Source: Streptomyces sp. col6 (GTDB lineage: Bacteria; Actinomycetota; Actinomycetes; Streptomycetales; Streptomycetaceae). Taken from it: 44,718 bases of DNA. Under the pieces are notes generated by a model, which had not been told where the DNA came from, ran no database searches, and saw only the letters and a program-made list of their open reading frames with translations. The stretch spans positions 328,086 through 372,803 of the forward strand of contig NZ_RDBL01000014.1 of NCBI RefSeq assembly GCF_008042035.1, in the 5' to 3' direction. Shown here one piece after another: positions 32,344 to 40,248 of the stretch (position 1 is the stretch's first letter; the number at the start of each line of letters is the position of its first letter). The translations under genes were made by a program, and so were the position numbers.

Positions 32344-33210
32344 TCAGTCGCGGACCAGCTCGCTGTTGACCGAGGACCACACGTGCCCCGGCTCCGCGTC
32401 CTTGCGCGCGCCCAGCGCGGCCCACGGGTCGGCGCCGAACGCGTCGAGCGCCGCCGTCCGCAGCCAGGCGTCGAACTCCTCCGAGGACTCCGCCAGCCGG
32501 CGCGCGGCCAGCGCCGGGTCACGGGCCTCCACCCGCAGCACGACGACCTCGCGCCCCTCCAGCTCCTGCACGGTCAGCGACTCGTGGACGACGCCCGCCC
32601 GCCGCCGCGACGCCTCGTACGCGCGCAGCCGCGGCCCGGTCAGCTCGGCCTCGACCGCCTTCCAGCGGGCGGCGGTGCCCTCGGTGGCGGGCACCAGGAC
32701 CGATGCGGGCCGCACCTCGCGGCGGGCCGTGGCACGGGCCGCGCCGCGCGAGGACGGGGCCAGCCGGCGCATGCCCAGCTCGGAGAGCATGTTGGAGTCG
32801 ACGCCGACGCCCCAGCGCTCGGCGATCAGGCCGTTGTCCAGCAGCCGCCACACCACGACGCCCTTGAACTCGATGACCCGGCCGGTGGGCTCCATGCCCA
32901 GGAACTCGCCGAGGTGGGTGCCGCGCCAGGTGTTGTGGACGACGACGTGGTCGGCGTGCGCGCTGATGTCCTCGATCGTCACGTGCAGGTCGGGGAAGCC
33001 CTCGCGCAGCCCGGCGATCGTGTAGCGCACGCCCTCCAGGCCCTCGGGGGCGCCCGGCAGCGGCTGGTGGTCGACCATGTCCGGGCTGTAGATCCTGTCG
33101 ACGAGGGAGAAGTCGCCCTTGTTGACGAAGGTGTGGAAGACCGCGCGGATGGTCTCCTTGTTGCGCTCCTCCACGCTCTGGCCGGTGTGCACCATCTGCT
33201 GTGTCGACAC
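32344..33210 (-). CDS. SnoaL-like domain fused to a second alpha/beta domain
   Basis: A 288-residue two-domain protein. Residues about 15-140 are a SnoaL/ester-cyclase-like NTF2 fold: RNKETIRAVFHTFVNKGDFSLVDRIYSPDMVDH, a HNTWRGTHLGEFLG segment and GRVIEFKGVVVWRLLDNGLIAERW. Residues about 165-285 are a separate domain (RWKAVEAELTGPRLRAYEASRRRAGVVHE...VVVLRVEARDPALAARRL) that resembles DUF6176/dimeric alpha-beta-barrel proteins. Fusing a cyclase-like and a monooxygenase- or barrel-like domain suggests linked steps on one intermediate. Start: GTG at 33210, with GAGAAGGA 7 bases upstream. It lies downstream of the KAS III-like gene. Confidence 0.8.
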   Translation of the reverse strand: MSTQQMVHTGQSVEERNKETIRAVFHTFVNKGDFSLVDRIYSPDMVDHQPLPGAPEGLEGVRYTIAGLREGFPDLHVTIEDISAHADHVVVHNTWRGTHLGEFLGMEPTGRVIEFKGVVVWRLLDNGLIAERWGVGVDSNMLSELGMRRLAPSSRGAARATARREVRPASVLVPATEGTAARWKAVEAELTGPRLRAYEASRRRAGVVHESLTVQELEGREVVVLRVEARDPALAARRLAESSEEFDAWLRTAALDAFGADPWAALGARKDAEPGHVWSSVNSELVRD

Positions 33211-33281
33211 GTTTTCATCCTTCTCGCTAGGGGCGCCCGCGAGGGGCGGTGGTGGGCGGCGGACGCCGGAGGAAGCGGGGA

Positions 33282-34391
33282 TCACTTCCCGGGGAAGGGG
33301 GCCTCCCAGGTGAGGGTGAGTCCCGCGTACACGTAACGGCTGGCCTCGATCGCGAGGAGCAGCACCTTGTGGCCCGGCCGGATGCGGCCCTCGGCCCAGC
33401 CCGCGTCCAGGGCGAGCGGTACGGCGGCGGAGCCGGTCGCGCCGACGTCCGTCAGGTTCTCCACGATGGTCTTGCTCAGCACGGCCTGGTCCTCGTCGGA
33501 CAGTCCGGCGGTGCCGTACTCGCTCGCGAAGTACTCCGCGTTGCCCTCCGGCAGCACGCACGCGTCGAGGTCCGACAGAGCGAGCCCGGAGCGCTCCAGC
33601 ATGTCGTGGATGCCCCGTACGAAGACCCGGGGCCCGAACTGCGCGGTGCCGGGGATGTCCAGCTTGATGTCCATCAGCCGCTTGCGGTCGCGCTGTTCGG
33701 CCAGCGGTACGTCGGTGCCGCCGCCGACGATGAGCATGCCGGGCTTGCGCGCCCCGCCCATCGACTGGGTCGCGAAGACCTGGCGGCTGCCCTCGTGCGC
33801 GGAGCCCTCCTCGCCGGCCCGCAGCACGACCGCGCCCGCCCCGTCGCCGAAGGTGTAGACGGTGAGCCGGTCGCGCATCCGCACCCGCTCCGGGTCCTGG
33901 CCGAGGAAGACCGGGGCCAGCAGCGGCGATACGGACTCGGTGCCGATGACCAGGGCGGTGCGGTAGGTGCCGTCGGCCAGGTTGCGGCGGGCGATGTCCA
34001 GGCCCTGCACGGCGCCCACGCACCCGGCCCGCACCTCGATGACCGCGCAGCTCTCCAGGCCCAGCTGCTCCTGTACGTAGGTGGCGGCGACCGGGAGCAG
34101 ATAGTCGGGGCTGGCCGTGGAGACGACGATCAGGTCGACCTCCTCCGGCTCCACACCGGCCCGCTCCAGCGCCTGCCGGGCGGCGGCCGTGGCCATCGCC
34201 GAGGTGCTGGTGAGGTGCTTGCCGGTGGCCGGGTCGATCATCCAGTGGCGGCGCTGGACCTGGATGCCCTCCAGCACGTCGTCGGGCAGCGGCCCGCAGA
34301 TCCGGGCCAGGGCATCGTTGTCCAGCGGCTCGCCAGGCAGATGGGCGCCGGTGGCGAGGACGGACACATGGCGGTCGGAACTCGATGACAT
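33282..34391 (-). CDS. KAS III-like condensing or acyl-transfer enzyme with altered active site
   Basis: A 369-residue FabH-superfamily protein. The nucleophile Cys124 is retained (EVRAGCVGAVQGL), but the position of the His in the usual HQAN is Glu282 (LPEGNAEYF) and the usual Asn of GNTSAAS is Ala318 (GATGSAA). Decarboxylative Claisen condensation by FabH needs those residues, so this protein is more likely an acyltransferase of the DpsC/CerJ/ChlB3 kind or a priming/hand-over enzyme. ATG at 34391 is 2 bases from the stop of the KS-CLF gene, with GGAGAAG inside that gene's last codons, so the two are coupled. Confidence 0.85.
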   Translation of the reverse strand: MSSSSDRHVSVLATGAHLPGEPLDNDALARICGPLPDDVLEGIQVQRRHWMIDPATGKHLTSTSAMATAAARQALERAGVEPEEVDLIVVSTASPDYLLPVAATYVQEQLGLESCAVIEVRAGCVGAVQGLDIARRNLADGTYRTALVIGTESVSPLLAPVFLGQDPERVRMRDRLTVYTFGDGAGAVVLRAGEEGSAHEGSRQVFATQSMGGARKPGMLIVGGGTDVPLAEQRDRKRLMDIKLDIPGTAQFGPRVFVRGIHDMLERSGLALSDLDACVLPEGNAEYFASEYGTAGLSDEDQAVLSKTIVENLTDVGATGSAAVPLALDAGWAEGRIRPGHKVLLLAIEASRYVYAGLTLTWEAPFPGK

Positions 34392-34393
34392 GG

Positions 34394-36760
34394 TCACTTC
34401 TCCGTAGCGGGACGCAGGACGAGGCTGATGTGGGTGCCGCCGAGCGAGGAGCTGTTGATGAGGACGGGCCCGCTCGCCATGCCCCGCTCCCAGCCGGTCA
34501 CCGCGAGCAGCGCGGACAGCTGCGCCCCGGCGCCCGCCGGCTCGCCCAGCACCTGCTTCGGGGTGTGCACCGGGGTGTCGCCCGGCACCGCGAGCCGGTC
34601 GGTGGCCAGGGCCTCCGGCGCGTCGGCCCGCTTGAGGCCCGCCGCGTTGGCCCAGATGCCGGTCAGCTCGGCCGGCTCGACACCGGCCTGGTCCAGCGCC
34701 TGGCGCATCGCCCGCTCCACCCCGCCGCCCTGCGGGTCCCAGCGGCCGATGCCCCGCGCGTCGGACGCCGTGCCGTGGCCGGCGAACTCCGCGAGGATGC
34801 GGGCGCCCCGGGCGCGGGCGGTGGACTCCCGCTCCAGGACCAGGGCGATACCCGCCTCGGCCAGCGTGTAGTCCGGGGAGTCGAACAGCGGCAGCTGCCG
34901 GTACGCCTCCAGGACACCCGGCGACAGGTCCTCCACCGCGGGGCAGAGCACCGCGTCCGCCCGGTGCTGGAGCAGCAGGTCGTGGGCGACCGTCAGGGCG
35001 GACGCCCCGGCCGCGTGACCGGTCGTCACGGTGGACGTGGGGCCCTTCGCCCCGACGTTCATCGCGACCTGGCCGGCCGCCGCGTTGAAGACGGTGTTCG
35101 GGAAGACCGCGGGGCTGCCGTGCGCGGGGCAGCCCGCCAGCACCGGCAGCAGGAACTCCTCGATGGAGCGCATCGGGCCCAGGCCCGTGCCCAGCACCAC
35201 GCCGACCCGGTCGTCCGCCGTCAGCCCCGCGTGCTCCAGGGCGCCCCGGCACGAGGCCACGGCAAGCTGTCCGAGCGGGTCCATCCGGCGCCGGTCCCGG
35301 GCGCTGATGTACTTCTGCGGGTCGTAGTCGGCGCGGGCGACGCGCAGCCCGTCCTCCTCGGTGCCCAGTGCCCGGCCCTCGCGCCACGCCTCCCACACCG
35401 CGTCCGCGCCGTCCCCGGCCGAGGTGATCGCGGCGAAGCCGGTGACCACCACCTTCTCCGGGGGCGGGGCGTCGGCGGGGGTGAAGGAGCTGCCCGGCCG
35501 CCCGAAGGCGACGCAGGCGTTGGCCCCGGCGAACGCGAAGTTGTTGGACAGCGCCACGTCCATGGCGTGCGCGCGGCCCGGGTCCGGCACCGCGTCCAGA
35601 CCGCACTTGGGGTCCAGCTCGGTGAAGTTGGCGGTCGGCGGCGCGATCTGGTCGACCAGCGCCTGGACGGTGACGATCGCCTCGACCGCCCCGGCCGCGC
35701 CGAGCAGGTGCCCGACCATCGACTTGGAGCTGCTGAGCGCGGTCGACTCGGCGGCCTCGCCGAGCGCGGCCCGTACGGCGTTGCTCTCGGCCGTGTCGTT
35801 CTTCGCGGTGCCCGTGCCGTGGCCGTTGATGTAGCCGACGTCCTCGGGGGTGATCCCGGCCGCCTCCAGCGCGGAGCGGATCGCGCGTGCCGCGCCCTCG
35901 CCCTTGGGGTGCGGGGCGGTCGCGTGGTAGCCGTCGGCGGACAGGCCGTAGCCCAGCACCTCGGCCAGGATGGGGGCGCCGGCGGCCCGCGCCACCGACT
36001 CCTCGGCCAGCACCAGCATTCCGGCGCCCTCGCCGAGCGAGAGGCCGTCGCGGTCCTTGGAGTACGGGGCGGCGGGCTTCGTCGACAGCGACTGGAGGCT
36101 GGTGAACCCGGCGAACGCCGTCTCGGTGAAGGCGTCGCTGCCGCCGACCAGCATCGCGTCGACCCGGCCCGCGCCGATCGCCTCGGTGGCGTGCGCGATG
36201 GCGTGCGCACCGGAGGCGCAGGCGGTGTTGACGGAGACCGAGGGGCCCAGGAGCCCGAAGGCGCTGCTCAGCGCCTCCGCTATGGCCTGCGGCGACACCA
36301 GCAGGTAGTGCCGCCCGTCGTCAGGGTGGCCCTCCTCGTCGCCGTCCGTGCGGCGCGCCAGCTTCTCGGCGCTGCGCAGACCGCCGTTGCACGACCCGAA
36401 GGCCACTCCCCAGCGGGCGCCGGGCACGTCGCCGAGCCCGGCCTGCCGCATCGCTTCCTGCGCGGCCACCAGGGCGAAGTCGACGGCCGGTTCGGGCTCG
36501 TGTCCGCCGAAGGAGGCCAGGTAGTCGTAGGCGGGGGTGCGCGGGTCGCTGACCTCGCCGCCGATCTCGGTGCCGTAGCCCTCCATCGGCATGCCGCGTA
36601 CGGGTGCGATCGCGGAGCGGCCGGCCTTGACGCCCTCCCACAGGGCAGTGACGTCGTCGCCGTGGGCCGTGACCGCGCCCACACCGCAGACCACGACGGT
36701 CCGCCGGGACCGAGCCCCGCTGTCCGGCGAAGTGCCGGTGCTCTGCTCGCCGTTGCTCAT
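34394..36760 (-). CDS. Fused ketosynthase-chain length factor (KS-CLF) protein
   Basis: A 788-residue protein with two thiolase-fold domains. Domain 1 (about 20-420) is a complete ketosynthase: Cys181 in NTACASG, His314 in NGHGTGT, Lys346 and His351 in SKSMVGHLLG. Domain 2 (about 435-785) is KS-like but inactive: His582 replaces Cys in TGHAAGASAL, Ala706 replaces the first His (WANAAGLK), and Glu replaces the second His in KQVLGEP. Type II KS and CLF normally come as two proteins; here one chain carries both, about twice a normal KS length. It extends acyl chains from malonyl-ACP. Gaps are 34 bases to the gene before it and 2 bases to the gene after. Confidence 0.9.
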   Translation of the reverse strand: MSNGEQSTGTSPDSGARSRRTVVVCGVGAVTAHGDDVTALWEGVKAGRSAIAPVRGMPMEGYGTEIGGEVSDPRTPAYDYLASFGGHEPEPAVDFALVAAQEAMRQAGLGDVPGARWGVAFGSCNGGLRSAEKLARRTDGDEEGHPDDGRHYLLVSPQAIAEALSSAFGLLGPSVSVNTACASGAHAIAHATEAIGAGRVDAMLVGGSDAFTETAFAGFTSLQSLSTKPAAPYSKDRDGLSLGEGAGMLVLAEESVARAAGAPILAEVLGYGLSADGYHATAPHPKGEGAARAIRSALEAAGITPEDVGYINGHGTGTAKNDTAESNAVRAALGEAAESTALSSSKSMVGHLLGAAGAVEAIVTVQALVDQIAPPTANFTELDPKCGLDAVPDPGRAHAMDVALSNNFAFAGANACVAFGRPGSSFTPADAPPPEKVVVTGFAAITSAGDGADAVWEAWREGRALGTEEDGLRVARADYDPQKYISARDRRRMDPLGQLAVASCRGALEHAGLTADDRVGVVLGTGLGPMRSIEEFLLPVLAGCPAHGSPAVFPNTVFNAAAGQVAMNVGAKGPTSTVTTGHAAGASALTVAHDLLLQHRADAVLCPAVEDLSPGVLEAYRQLPLFDSPDYTLAEAGIALVLERESTARARGARILAEFAGHGTASDARGIGRWDPQGGGVERAMRQALDQAGVEPAELTGIWANAAGLKRADAPEALATDRLAVPGDTPVHTPKQVLGEPAGAGAQLSALLAVTGWERGMASGPVLINSSSLGGTHISLVLRPATEK

Positions 36761-36794
36761 GTCGCGACTCCTTTCGGGTTGTGCGTTGCGTCCA

Positions 36795-38081
36795 TCAGGA
36801 CCGCTCCATCGCTATGGCCACCGCCTGGCCCTCCAGGCCGCGGGCGAGTGCCAGGGCGTGGCCGGGGCGGGTCTCGCGGGGTGTCAGGGGTACGTAGTCC
36901 AGATCGCAGTCCTCCGCGGGGTTGTGGAGGTTCTGCGTGGCCGGCACGACCCCGGAGTCCAGGGTGAGCGCGGCGACCGCCGCGTTCAGCGCCCCGGCGC
37001 CGCCGACCAGGTGGCCGGTCTGGGGTTTGACGCTGCTGATGAGCGCCGCCTTCGCGCTGGTGCCGAGCGCGTCGTGCAGGGCCAGGGTCTCGCTCGCGTC
37101 GCCCTGCCGGGTGGCGCAGCCATGGGCGGCGATGTAACCGCCGTCCGCGAAGCCGTCGCCGGAGTCGGTGAGGGCCCGCCCGATCGCGCGGGCCAGGCCG
37201 CGGGCGCGGGCCTGCGGACTCGGCGGGCGTACGCAGTCGTTGCCCGAGCCGAAGCCGGTGACCTCCGCGTAGACGTGCGCGCCACGCGCCAGGGCGTGTG
37301 CGCGGTCCTCCAGGACGAGCAGGGCCGCGCCCTCCCCGAACACCGAACCGCTGCGGTCCCGGTCGAACGGGCGGAACGCCTCGGCGCCCAGCTCCGTACG
37401 CGTCGACAGCACGCCGAGCCCGTCCATCTTGGACATGGCCCACCAGCCGGTGGCGTCGTCGTAGCCGCCGGCCACGATCACATCGGCCTCGCCGCGGCGG
37501 ATGGTCCGCATGGCCCGGCCGATCGCCATCGCGCCGGAGTCGGCGGTGCCGGCGAAGTAGGAGTTGGCGCCCCGGATGCCGTACTTCTCCGAGATGTGGA
37601 AGCCGGCCGCCGGCTGCAGCCCCTCGACGAAGAAAAGCGGCGCGACCACCGAGGAGGCCGTCTGCCCCAGCTTGTACAGGTCGGGGGTGCCGTCCGGCGC
37701 CCGGACCGCACCGAGCTGGGTGATCAGCTCGTCCATGCGGGGCATTTCCTTGTTGCTGCCGAGGAAGAGCCCGCTGCGGTGGCCGAGGTCGCCGACGTCG
37801 TCGAGGCCCGCGTCGCGCAGCGCCAGCGTCGCCCCGGCCAGGGCCAGCTGGTCGCCCCGGCACAGCATGCGCAGGGTGCGCCGCTTGGCCCACTCGGTGG
37901 GGTCGAAGTCGTGGATCTCCGCGCCGATACCGGTCCGCAGCGGCGCGGGGTCGTACGCCTTCAGCGGGCCGATGCCGCTGCGGCCCGCCAGCAGGTTCTC
38001 CCAGGTCTGTGCCGCGCCCTGGCCGATGGCGGTCATCAGCCCGATGCCGGTCACCACCACACGGCGTCCGCCGTCGCTCAT
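36795..38081 (-). CDS. KS-like protein with Cys-to-Ala replacement (CLF-like or decarboxylase-like)
   Basis: A 428-residue FabF-like protein. The segment that normally carries the nucleophile reads FAGTADSGAMAIG, so Ala180 replaces Cys. The other catalytic residues are present: His in IAAHGCAT near 305, and Lys and His in VKPQTGHLVGG near 340. Canonical CLFs have Gln at the nucleophile position; Ala there is compatible with a chain length factor partner, or with malonyl-ACP decarboxylation to make a starter. Its start overlaps the FabZ-like gene end (ATGA), so it is made with it. Its likely partner is the ketosynthase at 38491. Confidence 0.88.
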   Translation of the reverse strand: MSDGGRRVVVTGIGLMTAIGQGAAQTWENLLAGRSGIGPLKAYDPAPLRTGIGAEIHDFDPTEWAKRRTLRMLCRGDQLALAGATLALRDAGLDDVGDLGHRSGLFLGSNKEMPRMDELITQLGAVRAPDGTPDLYKLGQTASSVVAPLFFVEGLQPAAGFHISEKYGIRGANSYFAGTADSGAMAIGRAMRTIRRGEADVIVAGGYDDATGWWAMSKMDGLGVLSTRTELGAEAFRPFDRDRSGSVFGEGAALLVLEDRAHALARGAHVYAEVTGFGSGNDCVRPPSPQARARGLARAIGRALTDSGDGFADGGYIAAHGCATRQGDASETLALHDALGTSAKAALISSVKPQTGHLVGGAGALNAAVAALTLDSGVVPATQNLHNPAEDCDLDYVPLTPRETRPGHALALARGLEGQAVAIAMERS

Positions 38082-38494
38082 GCTGTGTCCTTCCCGGCCC
38101 GGTCCGCCGCCGCCAGCGTCAGGGTGCGGGCGGTGGCGACCACCCGGTCCCCGACCCGGGCGGTGGCCCGTACCTCGGTCGTCTGCTCGGTGGTCTTCGT
38201 GACCTCGGCGGTGATGCGCACCTGGTCCCCGGGGCCCACGAAGTGCTTGAAGCGCACCGCGCGTACGGACTCCAGGCGCCAGGCCCGCTCGCCGCCCGCC
38301 GCCGCCTTCGCCAGGGCGGCCATGCTCTCCAGGAGCAGCACACCGGGCAGGATCGGGTGGCGCGGGAAGTGGGTGTCGAAGAAGGTCAGGGTGTTCGGGA
38401 TGTTGCGTACGGCCACGGCCCGGTCGCCCGGTACGAGTTCCTCGATGCGGTCGAAGACGGGCGCGGTGTCGGTGGCCCCGGTCGTGGCGGTCAT
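38078..38494 (-). CDS. FabZ-like 3-hydroxyacyl-ACP dehydratase
   Basis: A 138-residue hotdog-fold protein with the canonical FabZ signature THFPRHPILPGVLLLESM, including catalytic His42 and Glu56. It should dehydrate 3-hydroxyacyl-ACP to the trans-2-enoyl form. Length fits FabZ (about 140-150). It overlaps the KS gene upstream by 4 bases and the KS-like gene downstream by 4 bases. With the diverged hotdog protein at 39765 it may form a heteromeric dehydratase. Confidence 0.9.
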   Translation of the reverse strand: MTATTGATDTAPVFDRIEELVPGDRAVAVRNIPNTLTFFDTHFPRHPILPGVLLLESMAALAKAAAGGERAWRLESVRAVRFKHFVGPGDQVRITAEVTKTTEQTTEVRATARVGDRVVATARTLTLAAADRAGKDTA

Positions 38495-39768
38495 GCGTCC
38501 TCCCCTGCGGCGCCGATGACGATGCTGGTGTTGCTGCCGCCGAAGGCGAACGCGTTGACCAGGGCCGCGCCCACCGGCATCGGGCGCGCCGTGTGCGGCA
38601 CGTAGTCGAGGTCGAGGCCGCGGTCGTTCTTGTCCAGGTTGACCGTGGGCGGCACGAGCGAGTGCTTCATGGCGCCGATCGCGGCGAGCACGCCCAGGCC
38701 CAGGCTGGCCGATGTCAGGTGGCCGGCCATCGACTTGGGGGCGCTGACCACCAGCCCGTCGGCGTCGTCGCCGAAGACCTTCTTGATGGCGACGGTCTCG
38801 GAGTGGTCGTTGCCGTGCGTGCTGGTGCCGTGCGCGACGACGTAGTCGATGTCGCCGGTCTTCAGGCCGGAGTCCGCGAGCGCGCCCTCCATGGCCTGGA
38901 TCGCGCCGGAGCCGTCGGGCGGCGAGTCGGTGATGCGGTAGGCGTTGAGCGTGGAGGCGTATCCCAGGACCTCGGCGAGGATCGTCGCGCCCCGGGCGCG
39001 GGCCGTGTCCATGTCCTCCAGGACGACGGCGACGGCGCCCTCGCCGACGACGAAGCCGGAGCGGTCCGCGTCGAAGGGCCGCGAGGCGTGCTCGGGGTCG
39101 TCGTTGTGCTGGTCGGTGAGCGCACCCAGCAGGCTGAAGCCGAGGATGTCGAGCCAGGTCGTCAGGGAGTCGTAGCCCCCCGCGATCATGACCTTGGCGT
39201 CGCCCTCCTGGATGGCGCGGAACGCCTCGCCGATGGCGTGCCCGGATCCGGCGCAGGCGGTGCTGATGCCCATCATCGGGCCGGTGGCACCGATCATCCG
39301 GGCCATCGCGGCCAGCGGCACGTTCTGGTCGTCCGTCAGCGTCACGGCGGGCGGCTGGCAGATGAAGGCGTCGGGGTTCCCGGTGGTGGCCCGCAGGTGC
39401 CCGATGTCCAGCAGCGTCTGCAGCTCGGGGCGGCCGACGCTGGCCCCCATCGAGACCCCGCGCTCCTCGGCCGGGTACACGTCGAGCGGCACCTCGTCGA
39501 GGCCGGCGTTGCGCACCGCCTCCCAGGCGGCCGCCACGCCGAACTGCCCGACGCGCGAGAGGTGCTTGCGGCCGACGCGGGCCGGGATGGCCGCCTTCGC
39601 GTCGAAGTCCTTGACCTGGGCGGCGATCCGTACGGCGAAGCCCTCGGCGTCGAACGTCGTCAGCCTGCCGACGCCGCTGCGTCCGGTGGTCAGGCCCTCC
39701 CAGGTGGTGGCGGCGTCGTTGCCGAGGGGCGTGACGGCCCCCACCGCGGTGATGGCTACGCGTGTCAT
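38491..39768 (-). CDS. Ketosynthase (FabF/KS-alpha type)
   Basis: A 425-residue complete ketosynthase: nucleophile Cys172 in ISTACAGSG, His in VAHGTSTHGND near 311, and Lys/His in PKSMAGHLTSA near 345-349. It starts with ATG at 39768, overlapping the preceding hotdog gene by 4 bases; longer in-frame starts lie inside that gene. It elongates ACP-bound chains by decarboxylative condensation with malonyl-ACP. Together with the Cys-less KS-like protein at 36795 it would be a second KS/CLF-type pair, in addition to the fused pair at 34394. Confidence 0.9.
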   Translation of the reverse strand: MTRVAITAVGAVTPLGNDAATTWEGLTTGRSGVGRLTTFDAEGFAVRIAAQVKDFDAKAAIPARVGRKHLSRVGQFGVAAAWEAVRNAGLDEVPLDVYPAEERGVSMGASVGRPELQTLLDIGHLRATTGNPDAFICQPPAVTLTDDQNVPLAAMARMIGATGPMMGISTACAGSGHAIGEAFRAIQEGDAKVMIAGGYDSLTTWLDILGFSLLGALTDQHNDDPEHASRPFDADRSGFVVGEGAVAVVLEDMDTARARGATILAEVLGYASTLNAYRITDSPPDGSGAIQAMEGALADSGLKTGDIDYVVAHGTSTHGNDHSETVAIKKVFGDDADGLVVSAPKSMAGHLTSASLGLGVLAAIGAMKHSLVPPTVNLDKNDRGLDLDYVPHTARPMPVGAALVNAFAFGGSNTSIVIGAAGEDA

Positions 39769-40217
39769 CCGACCGGTCCTCCGCCCTGGAGCTGGTGCGC
39801 CATGCGCCGGGTGTTCGCGGGGTCGTCGAGCCGTTCGGCGTCGATGAGGGCGCACAGCAGGCCGCTGACCTCCAGCACCTTCTCGCCGTCCACGGTGACG
39901 GTGCCGTCCAGGACGGCGGCGTCCTCGTTCATCGACTCGATCCTGGCCTCCATGCGCAGGACCTCACCGGGCTGCACGGGGCGCAGCGAGGTCGCCTCGC
40001 CGACGGCCAGGAGTGCGGCGCGCAGCCTGTGGTCGGTGCTGATCATGATCAGCCAGGTGGCGGCCTGGCAGAGGGCTTCCAGCGCCAGGCCGAAGGGCAT
40101 GGCGGGGCCGTCCTGGGTGTGCTGCCAGTACGTCTCGTCGACCGAGGTGACCTTGCGGGCCGTGATGCGCTCGTTCGGCGCACACGTCTCGATCCTGTCG
40201 ATCAGATGGAATCGCAT
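39765..40217 (-). CDS. Diverged hotdog-fold (FabA/FabZ-like) protein
   Basis: A 150-residue hotdog protein. The catalytic helix region reads QHTQDGPAMPFGLALEAL: His33 and Glu47 can be found, but the His is one position out of register with the FabZ QGHFPG consensus and the loop is one residue shorter. It therefore may be a weak dehydratase, a partner of the canonical FabZ-like protein, or an isomerase/thioesterase-like hotdog. Start: ATG at 40217 with GGGAGAAGAG just upstream. Its stop overlaps the KS start, so the dehydratase-like and KS proteins are co-translated. Confidence 0.82.
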   Translation of the reverse strand: MRFHLIDRIETCAPNERITARKVTSVDETYWQHTQDGPAMPFGLALEALCQAATWLIMISTDHRLRAALLAVGEATSLRPVQPGEVLRMEARIESMNEDAAVLDGTVTVDGEKVLEVSGLLCALIDAERLDDPANTRRMAHQLQGGGPVG

Positions 40218-40248
40218 CGTCGTCTCTTCTCCCGGTTCCCGTGGCCCG

